Below, one piece after another: positions 1-9,700 of a DNA stretch of 64,000 nucleotides. The translations under genes were made by a program, and so were the position numbers. Within the stretch, counting starts at the first letter, position 1. The number at the start of each line of letters is the position of its first letter. Origin of the DNA: Microglena sp. YARC (Eukaryota; Chlorophyta; Chlorophyceae; Chlamydomonadales; Chlamydomonadaceae); the NCBI GenBank assembly GCA_022414725.1, contig CM039467.1, positions 14,089,658 to 14,153,657 of the forward strand. Direction: 5' to 3'. Below the pieces are notes generated by a model, which saw nothing but the letters and a program-made list of their open reading frames with translations, did not search any database and was not told the origin of the DNA.

Positions 1-630
1 TTGAAAGTAAAATCGATGACTTTTTACTGATGCCATCAACTAAGCTGCTGCTTCTTTGCTTGTCATATTCTTGACTACGATGAAGAAGACTGACTGCACC
101 TTCCCCCCGCAACTATGTCAACACTGTTGGAGTTGACCTGCAGAGGATCGTGTGAACACTGTCCACCCCCCTCCCCCCCCACACACATACACCAGCCAGT
201 GCTTCTCCCCTAGCCCCCTCCCCCATCGACCACCATCCCTCCCCCACTGCACCACCATTAACGCGAACAAGCAGTGAAATACAGCTCCATTCTATGTTGG
301 TTCATGACTGCCCCCCTCTGTTCCCCCCCCCACCCGCCCCTCCCTCCCTCCCTCTTCCCTTCCCCCCCCCCCCCCCACCCTCCCCCCTCCATTCTCTGAA
401 CCCACCATCCCTACCCCGTGCACCACCATTAACTCGATCAAGCTGTGAAATACAGCTGCATTATACGTTGGTTCATGGATGGCCAATGAAATCTGCTGTG
501 TGTAGGTGGATAAAAGGTGCCATTGTAGCCCCTAACAGTGAAACAGAGGCATCAGGCATCACCCACTGCCACCTCACCTACTACCACCTCACCCACTGCC
601 ACCTCACCCACTGCCACCTCGCCACCCCAG
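1..630. other. Intronic flank upstream of the first visible QS exon
   Basis: No coding exon is recognised here. The stretch is C-rich on the + strand, with long C runs around 160-400. It carries a direct duplication of about 62 bp (roughly 248-310 and 419-481, both containing GTGAAATACAGCT). Just before the exon lie several copies of the 15-mer CACCTCACCCACTGC (about 560-620), which form the pyrimidine-rich acceptor region. By inference this is the end of an intron of the quinolinate synthase gene, because the exon at 631 starts in mid-protein. Open frames here on both strands are proline- or glycine-rich translations of the C runs. Confidence 0.6.
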
Positions 631-1034
631 GTCGACGCATCTATGCTGCGCCAGCTGTCCCTCGGCCCTGCCATCCTGGCACCCTCCAGGGCCAACGGCT
701 TCGCCAACATGTTCGAAACCATGCAGAAGCAGGCGCGCCTGTTGGCAGGCGACTACCCCAAGTTCCCTACCCTTCGTATCGGGAGGGATGAGTTGGTACC
801 AACAGGAGCCTTTGCGGAGGCACAAGCGCAGTATTTGAATCCTAAACAGGATCAGGTCGACAGGCTGGCGGCAATATTGTGGGAGAAGAGTGTGGGTGTG
901 GTTGCACACTTCTATATGGACCCAGAGGTGCAAGGCGTGCTTATGTCGGCAGCAGAGCAGTGGCCCCACATTTACATTAGTGACTCCTTAGTGATGGCGG
1001 ACACTGCTGTCAAGATGGCTAAAGAGGGCTGCAA
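631..1034 (+). CDS. nadA: QS exon 1 (first in window)
   Basis: The acceptor is CACCCCAG before 631 and the donor is GTGAGT at 1035. The exon encodes 134 codons plus two bases and contains [19 protein letters not shown], then [16 protein letters not shown] and [19 protein letters not shown], all strongly conserved in plant quinolinate synthases. The frame upstream of 631 stays open only through a 15-bp repeat, so the acceptor at 629-630 is preferred over a longer exon. The donor leaves AA, completed by G of the next exon to a lysine codon. Residues 1-70 are less conserved and correspond to the linker before the catalytic domain. Confidence 0.9.
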
Positions 1035-3595
1035 GTGAGTGCATGACTTGGGGTGGAGGTGGGGTAGGGTATGGGATGGAAGTGGGGTAGGGGGTGGAGT
1101 AGTGGGGTGGGGGGAGGGGCTCTCCTGAGGAAGAAGAGTGTGGGTGTGGTGACACACTTCTATAGGACCCTGAGGTGCAAGGTGTGCTTTTGTCAGCAGA
1201 AGAGCAGTGGCTCCGCATTTACATTAGTGACTCCTTAGTTATGGCAGACACAGCGGTCAAGATGGCTAAAGAGGGCTGCAAGTGAGCGCATGACTTGGGG
1301 GAGGTAGTGGACGTGGAGGTGGGGAATGGGGTGGAGGAGGGAAGGGGCAGGGGGTGTAGGGATGAGGGGGAGGGGTGTTGGGTTGGAGGTAGGAGGTAGG
1401 AAGCAATCCTGACTTGGGGAGTGGGGTAGGAGGGAGAAAGCAATCCTGACTTATGCTCCTGCTCTGCTTGCAGGTACACTACTGTCTTGGGGGTGGGGTA
1501 GGAGGTGGAAGTGGGGTACGGGGTGGAGGAGTGTGCGTGTGTGTGTGGGGGGGGGGGGGGGAGGGGGGGGGGCGTGCATCAAGAGAAACAAACTTGTAAT
1601 CCTGACTTGAGCTCCTGCTTTGCTTACAGGTACATTACTGTCTTGGGTGTTGACTTCATGAGTGAAAACGTGCGCGCAATCCTTGACGAATCAGGCTACA
1701 AAGATGTACAAGTGTACCGCATGTCCCCCGACGCCATTGGCTGCTCCTTGGCAGAAGCTGCTGAGTCAGAGACCTACAACTCGTACCTCAAGACAGCTGG
1801 CGAAACCCCTAACTCAATGCATGTGGTGTACATCAACACGTCGTTGGTGACAAAAGCGGTAGCTGACTCCATGGTCCCCACCATCACGTGCACATCGTCC
1901 AATGTGGTTCAGACAGTGTTGCAGGGCTTTGCACAGGTACAGAGAGGACTGGGGGAAGGGGTGTGTGAGGTGTGTGTGTGGGTGGTGGTGGGGTGGGGTG
2001 GGGGAGCTGCTTATGTCGTTGGTGATGAAGGCGGTAGCTGACTCCATGGTCCCTACCATCACATGCACATCGTCCAATGTGGTTCAGACAGTGTTACAGG
2101 GCTTTGCTCAGGTACACAGGGGATTGGGTGGAGGGGTGTGTGTGTGTGGGGGGGGGGGGGGGGGGGGGGGAGGGGGGGGGGGGGGGGGATGGGCTGCCTA
2201 GGTCGTTGGTGATGAAGGCGGTAGCTGACTCCATGGTCCCTACCAGGACGTGCACATGCTAGTGTGGTTCATAAAGTGTTGGGGGGCTATGCTAAGGTAC
2301 AAAGGGGATTGGGGGAAGGGGTGTGAGGTGTGTGGGGGGGTTGGGTGGGAGGGGGAGGGGGGAATGGGCTGCCTTGGTCGTTGGTGATGAAAGCGGTAGC
2401 TGACTCCATGGCCCCTACCAATCACGTGCGCATCGTCCAATGTGGTTCAGACAGTGTTGCAGGGCTTTGCACAGGTACACAGAGGATTGGGGGAATGGGT
2501 AGTAAGTGTGTGTGTGTGTGTGGGGGGGGGGGGGTGGGGGGGGGGGGGATGGCTGCCTAGGTCGTTGGTGATGGAAGCGGTAGCTGACTCCATGGCCCCT
2601 ACCATCACGTGTGCATCGCCCAATGTGGTTCATACAGTGTTGCAGGGCTTTGCACAGGTACACAGAGGATTGGGTGAAGGTGTGTGTGGGGTGGGGTGGG
2701 GGGATGGGCTGCCTAGGTCGTTGGTGATGAAGGCAGTAGCTGACTCCTTGGTCCCTACCACCACGTGGTATATATGTATATATATATACGTATGGGCCGT
2801 CACTTGGCACAGCTGTTTGCAAGCCTGGCACAGAACTCTTTCCTTCCTCACCAGACTTACCTGTCCTCTTGTTTTCGTAGGTACCTGAAGCAAATGTCTG
2901 GTATGGCCCGGACACATACATGGGACATAACTTGGCGCAGCTGTTTGCGAAGCCTGACACAGGTATATTTCCTTTCTCACTAGACTTACCTGTCCTTCTG
3001 TTTTTGTAGGTACCTGAGGCAAATGTCTGGTATGGCCCCGACACATACATGGGACGTAACTTGGCGCAGCTGTTTGCGAGCCTGGCTGAGAACGGCACGG
3101 ACGAGGAGATTGCTTCCATCCACCCTGACCATAACGTGGCCTCTATCAAGGCAATGCTCCCGAGGTTGCGATACTATGAAGATGGAACATGCATCGTGCA
3201 TCACATCTTTGGGGGACAGGTGAGTGGGGGTGTGTGTTGGGGGTGGGGGGAGGGGGGGGAATTTGGTGCGTGTGTTTGTGGTGGGGGTGTGGGGGAGTTA
3301 GGGAATATGTGTGTGTGTGGTGTGTGGTGGGGGTGGGGGAGGAAGGAGTTTGGGGGGGGGAAGGATGAGGTTGAGGGTTGAGTTACGGAATGTGGGTGGG
3401 TGGGTGGGGATCTTGTGGCAAGCATAGGGGATATGTGTGTGCACCGCATCTTTGGGGGACTTGTGAGTGGGGGATATGTGAGGGTGTGTGTGTTGGGTGG
3501 GGGGGGAGGGGGGTGGGGGGAGTTGGTGTGAGTGGGGGATGGGTGGGGTGGGTGTGGGGGGGGGAGGGAGGAGTTTGGGTTGTGTGGGTTGTGTA

Positions 3596-3641
<46 letters not shown>

Positions 3642-6600
3642 TGAGGGTAGAGTTGGGGAATGTGTGGGTGGGTGGGTGGGGGGGGGGGATCTTGTGTTAA
3701 GCATGGGGGATACATGTGTGTGCACCACATCTTAATGGGTCCGGTGAGCTGGCTGGCATTTTGTGGCAAGCAAGGGGGATGGGGGGAAGGGGAGATAAGA
3801 AGGGCCTGGCTGGCAATGGCCCCAGCGTGAAGATCGCCTCCATCCATGCTAACCGAAACAAGGCCTCCCTTCACTGCAGGCACATTTAGAGTCCAGGAGG
3901 GCACCACAGGATAACATATCCATCATCATCGTCACCACAGCGACACACCCTACATCATGTGCCCTTCTATCCACACCCTACACCCTGCAACCTGCTCTTT
4001 AACCCTAGACCCTATTCCCCACTTAAACCCTAAACCCTTAACCCTATTCCCCACACCCTGCACTTCAATCCGAAACTTTAAGCAACACACCATTGGACAT
4101 GTCCAGGTGTGCAATCTCGTTCACCAGGCACATGGTGATGCCATATACCCTATACCCTACACCCTATGCCCAGGCGTGCGCCATTGTGCGCGAGGCACAT
4201 GGTGATGCTTACCTGACTGCACACTTCGAGATACCTATACTCTGCGCCCTACACCTTGCACGTATACCCTACACCCCATGCCCTGTACCCCATACCCTAT
4301 ACCCTACACCCTACACCCTAATCATAGGTGTGCGACTTTGTACGTGAGGCATATGGTGATGCTTACCTGACTGCGCACTTCGAGGTGCCTATACCCTGCA
4401 CCTATCCCCTACACCTTACATCCTATTCCCAGGTGTGCGACATCGTACGTGAGGCATATGGCGTTGCTTACCCGACTGCGCACTTCGAGGTGCCTATACC
4501 CTGCCCCTATACCCTACACCTTCCACCCTATGCCCAGGTGTGCGACATCGTACGCGAAGCATATGGCGATGCTTACCTGACTGCGCACTTCGAGGTACCG
4601 GGGGAAATGTTCAGTCTAGCCATGCAAGCCAAGGCTCGTAACATGGGGGTGGTTGGCTCTACCTCCAACATCCTGGAATTCATTGCCGGCAGGGTGGAGG
4701 CAGCACTCGAGCGACCACACGCTGACAGGCTGCAGTTTGTGTTGGGCACTGAGGCTGGAATGATCACATCCATTGTTCGGAAGGTGAGGCACTGCCCTTT
4801 TCGTTTTTTCGTAGTAAAGTGTAGTGTAGTGGCTTAGTATCTGAAATGCACTCCATATTATGAGACGCAGGAGGTGGAGGGGTAGAGTCACTGTTTCTTT
4901 TCTGGGCGACGCGTAGCAGCTTCCACCCAGCTCCATCAGCCAGCGACTGAGTTGAGACCGATGATTACAGCTGCATTGGAGTCACTGTTTCTTTTGGGGG
5001 ATATGCGTAGCAGCTTCTAGGCAGCTTCTTTCACCCACCCATGGGCCAAATAAAATACACGGGGTCCTGTCCTTCAATGGTACTAAAATACATGGGTTCC
5101 TGTCCTTCAATGGTACTAAAATACACGGGTTCCAGTCCTTCAATGGTACTAAAATACACGGGTTCCTGTCCTTCAATGGCACTAAAATACACGGGTTCCT
5201 GTCCTTCAATGGTACTAAATTACACTGGTTCCTTTCCTTAACAATAACCCTGCCTGTGTGTAGGTCCAAGGCATGCTCAGGGAATCCGGTAGGGACGATG
5301 TGGACATTGAGATTGTCTTCCCAGTGGCTCCGCAGGTGAGCCTCTTTTCTTTCATTTTCTGTTGCCATTTTTGGAGGGTCTGATGCTCCCAGTGGCTCCC
5401 CTTAGGCGATCCCGCAGCATGACTGTCTTCCATACATAAATACATAACTTGTACGCCTTTTTACTTTTTGTTGCACCCCTACCAGCAATTTTTTCCTGTA
5501 GCCATTTCCCCCCATATTTTGTTGGGTTCGATGCTCCCAGTGGCTCCCCTTAGGTGATCCCACAGCATGACTGTCTTCCATGCATAAATACATAACTTGT
5601 ACACCTTGTTTCTTGTTGTTGCACTCCTACTCGGCCATTTTTTCCTGTAGCCATTTCCTCCCATATTTTGTAGGGTTCGATGCTCCCAGTGGCTCCCCTT
5701 AGGTGAGCCCTCAGCATGACTATCTTCCATACACAAATACATAAATGACACGCCTTGTTACTTGTCGTTGCACCCCTACCCCTACCACCGCACCCCTACA
5801 CCTCAACACCCAACATCGCCACCTCTCGATTCCCATCTCCCGATCTCAGTGGATTTCTCCCTCATTCTTCCCTCTCCCTCTCCTCCTCCCTCTCCCTCTC
5901 CTCCTCCCTCTCCCTCTCCTCCTCCCTCTCCCTCTTCCTTTCCTTCTTTCTTAACCACCCTACTGCAGAAATGTGCTGGCACCTCCACTAAGGCTGTCTC
6001 AGCCTGCAATAGATCTTGCGCCTCTTGCACGTTTTGATCACGCCTATTATCCTTATGCTTCTTGCCAATGACCCCCTCTAACTCAGCCTCACTCAGGTCG
6101 AATGTCTCAATGTCGTCCATGCTGAGTTGCTGGGCTGGGTGGACATACTGCATGTTATGAAGGAAGTGGTAGCTCGATGCGTACTTGCGTGTCTTCACGG
6201 GTAAAGAATGGCAGATAGGGCATGCCACAGGCACAGGAACCCAAAGGCATGCAGAAAAGCAATGGTGAAAAGGAATGCGCCAGGGAGCAAGCCCTTGCTC
6301 TCTTGCGCCTTCCTTTTCGCGGTTGCTTCTCTGCATGCCTTCAAGTTCTTCTGCCTCGCGACGTTCGAAAGGTACCTGTTGAACAATTCCCGTCCACACT
6401 CGCCACATTTGATGCCAGAAGCGATGGGGTCCATCGAACAACATTAAATGGTCCCAGATAGAAGGAAGAGATGTGGGGAAAGAAGAGCCTGCCCTAGTTT
6501 GTTCGTTGCAGAATCTGTACTTCCTCGTTTTGTACTGCAAGTGTTGGGTTGAGTTGGATTGGGGGGGAGGGTAAGGGTTGTTGGTGGTGGTGTGTGGGGG

Positions 6601-6739
6601 GGAGGGGGGGCTTTCCTTGTAGCACCAATGGACTGGTCTCAGTAGAGGAATACCCCAGTTATGCGTCATTCTGTGGTCTAGGAAACAATGCTTGAAAGTA
6701 CCAAATTTTAGACAAATTCAGTCTTTCGACCTCGACCCC

Positions 6740-6772
<33 letters not shown>

Positions 6773-9700
6773 AAAAATACTTAGTAAAAATACTTAATAG
6801 TTTTGCCCACTGGGCGAAAAAAAAGAAGATTCTTCATCCTCACAGCAAGCTCTACATATTTGGGGCATGGGGTCAGGCATCCTCCCCCCCCCCCCCCCCA
6901 CACACACACACTCGCCTGACGGGGAATAAAAAGCTGAACCATTTCTGAAAGGAGAGGGGGGGGGGGCACCCCATGAAAATAATTTTAGAGTTAGCTCATC
7001 TGACAGCAATTGATCTCCTCTTTCACATTACCCACGCACCAATGCCCCACCACCCATCTGTATCAGGGTACTTCAAATGGCCAAATTGGCCAGCGCTTTA
7101 GCGCACTTTCAAACAAAGATACTGCGCTTTGTAGTGTAAAAAGCGCAAAAATGGCTTGCTGCGCCCACGAGGGGTTGCAAAAAACTGTGCTTAAAGCGCA
7201 GAGGGGGTCAAAAAGTCAGCACTCAAAAGCGCAAAAGCGCGCGCTTTGAATTACCCTGGTCTATATGAAGGGAACGGCAGTATTATATTATATGATAGCA
7301 TGTCATCTTATGATATCATATAATGCCAGCAGTCTGACTGGGCTAAAATTACCATTTCTATGCAGTATCAGATGATGCAGTTTGTAAGATATTATACTCG
7401 CCCTAGGTCATTTTCTATACAGCATCATATGATTTGCTTTTCTTATTCATATATCAGTATATGTGTTTGATTGGACGCCAAATCTGTACCCAAAACCAAA
7501 ACCGTACCCAAAACCAAAACCCTGCCCAAAACCAAAACCCTACCCAAAACCAAAACCGTGCCCAAAACCAAAACCGTACCCAAAACCAAAACCGTACCCA
7601 AAGCCAGAACCGTACCCAAAACCAAAACCAACTCCTTGTATGCAGTCCATTACCAAAAAAAAAACTTCCAACCAAACCCCTTGCGACCAAAAACCCTTTG
7701 CAACCCCTTGCATGCAGTCAAGAACAAAGAGACAAGACTAAAACCAAAACTTAAACCAAAACAAACCCCTTGCATGCAGTCCATAACCACGGCTAAGCAA
7801 GAAGTGTCTGCGGGCATTTGATCGGACACCAAAAGCAAATCAAGAACTAAGAGCAAAAGCAAAAAACTTTGCAACCCTTTGCATGCAGCCCATAACCACG
7901 GCCAAGCAAGTAGTCTTTCCGGCGGTTGATTTGACACCATATTGAAAACCTAAACTAAAGCCCAAACCAACCTCTTGCATGCAGTCCATAACCAAAAACC
8001 CCTTTGCAATCAAACCCCTTGCAACTAATAACCCATCAGCAACCCCTTGCATGCAGTCAACCAAAAAAACACAACTAAAACTAAACCCAACCTCTTGCAT
8101 GCAGTCCATAACCACGGCTAAGCAAGGAGTTTCTGCGGGCAGTGCAGCAATAGAACTCCCACTGGGCCTTTCTATCATTCCCGGGCCTGCCTCTGGAGAG
8201 GGCTGTTCCCTAGATGGTGGCTGTGCTGCTTGCCCATACATGCGCATGAACACCTTGCATGCATTGATGGATGTTTGTATGAAGGTAAGCTTGGTGTTGG
8301 ACTCCGGTGTTATTTTTCAAGATCGGCATTATGTAGAATGCCCATACATGCGAATGAACACCTTGCATACATTGGTGGATGTTTGTGTGAAGGTAAGCTT
8401 GGTGTTTGATACCAATCTTTTTTTTAATCGGCATAATCTAGATTGCCCATACGTGCGCATGATAGATGTTTGTGTTGGGGTGAGGTTGGTGGTGGACGAA
8501 GTTCTCAAATTTCAAATTTAAAAATGTTTGTTTGCCTATACTAGGGCATGACCACCTTGCATGCATTGATGGATGTTTGTGTGGAGGTTAGAAAAGAGCA
8601 GGAATGGCGGGGTAGGGCAGGGTAGTACTGGGCAGGGCAGGGTCAGGCAGGGTAGTGGCCTGGGGTAGCGCTGGGCAGGGTAGTGCGGGCCGGGCCGGGT
8701 TTGAGCCGGGCCAGGTATATGCCGGGCAGGGTAGTGCTATGCTGGGTATATGCCGGGCCAGGTATATGCCGGGCAGGGTAGTGATAGGCTGGGTATATGC
8801 CAGGCAGAGTAGTGCTAGGCTGGGTGTATGCCAGGCAGGGTAGTGCTAGGCTGGGTATATGCCAGGCAGGGTAGTGCTAGGCTGGGTATATGCCAGGCAG
8901 GGTAGTGCTAGGCTGGGTATATGCCAGGCAGGGTAGTGCCAGGCTGGGTATATGCCAGGCAGGGTAGTGCTAGGCTGGGTATATGCCAGGCAGGGTAGTG
9001 CTAGGCTGGGTATATTGCCAGGCAGGGTAGTGCTAGGCTGGGTATATGCCAGGCAGGTAGTGCCAGGCTGGGTATATGCCAGGCAGGGTAGTGCTAGGCT
9101 GCGGTATATGCCAGGCAGGGTAGTGCTAGGCTGGGTATATGCCAGGCCAGGGTAGTGCTAGGCTGGGTATATGCCAGGCAGGGTAGTGCTAGGCTGGGTA
9201 TATGCCAGGCAGGGTAGTGCTAGGCTGGGTATATGCCAGGCAGGGTAGTGCTAGGCTGGGTATATGCCAGGCAGGGTAGTGCTAGGCTGGGTATATGCCA
9301 GGCAGGGTAGTGCTAGGCTGGGTATATGCCAGGCAGGGTAGTGCTAGGCTGGGTATATGCCAGGCAGGGTAGTGCTAGGCTGGGTATATGCCAGGCAGGG
9401 TAGTGCTAGGCTGGGTATATGCCAGGCAGGGTAGTGCTAGGCTGGGTATATGCCAGGCAGGGTAGTGCTAGGCTGGGTATATGCCAGGCAGGGTAGTGCT
9501 AGGCTGGGTATATGCCAGGCAGGGTATGCTAGGCTGCTGGGTATATGCCAGGCAGGGTAGTGCTAGGCTGGGTATATGCCAGGCAGGGTAGTGCTAGGCT
9601 GGGTATATGCCAGGCAGGGTAGTGCTAGGCTGGGTATATGCCAGGCAGGTATATAGTGCTAGGCTGGGTATATGCCAGGCAGGGTAGGCTAGGCTGGGTA

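Larger units (their letters stand above)
3436..4495 (+). repeat. Echoes of exon 3 end and four echoes of exon 4 start
   Basis: Near 3440-3475 and 3705-3745 the intron repeats the exon 3 end (CATCTTTGGGGGAC followed by a GTGAG-like donor). About 3795-3870 resembles an inner part of exon 3 (TCCATCCATGCTAACC). From 4105 on, four copies of the exon 4 start occur (about 4108-4140, 4170-4240, 4327-4395, 4433-4495), each preceded by CCCAG or ATAG acceptors and each encoding a variant of [19 protein letters not shown] before running into C-rich intron. Confidence 0.88.

Noticed and set aside
1136..1284. Alternative QS exon
   Set aside because: The copy has a one-base deletion that breaks the frame and no proper acceptor; it is a decayed echo.
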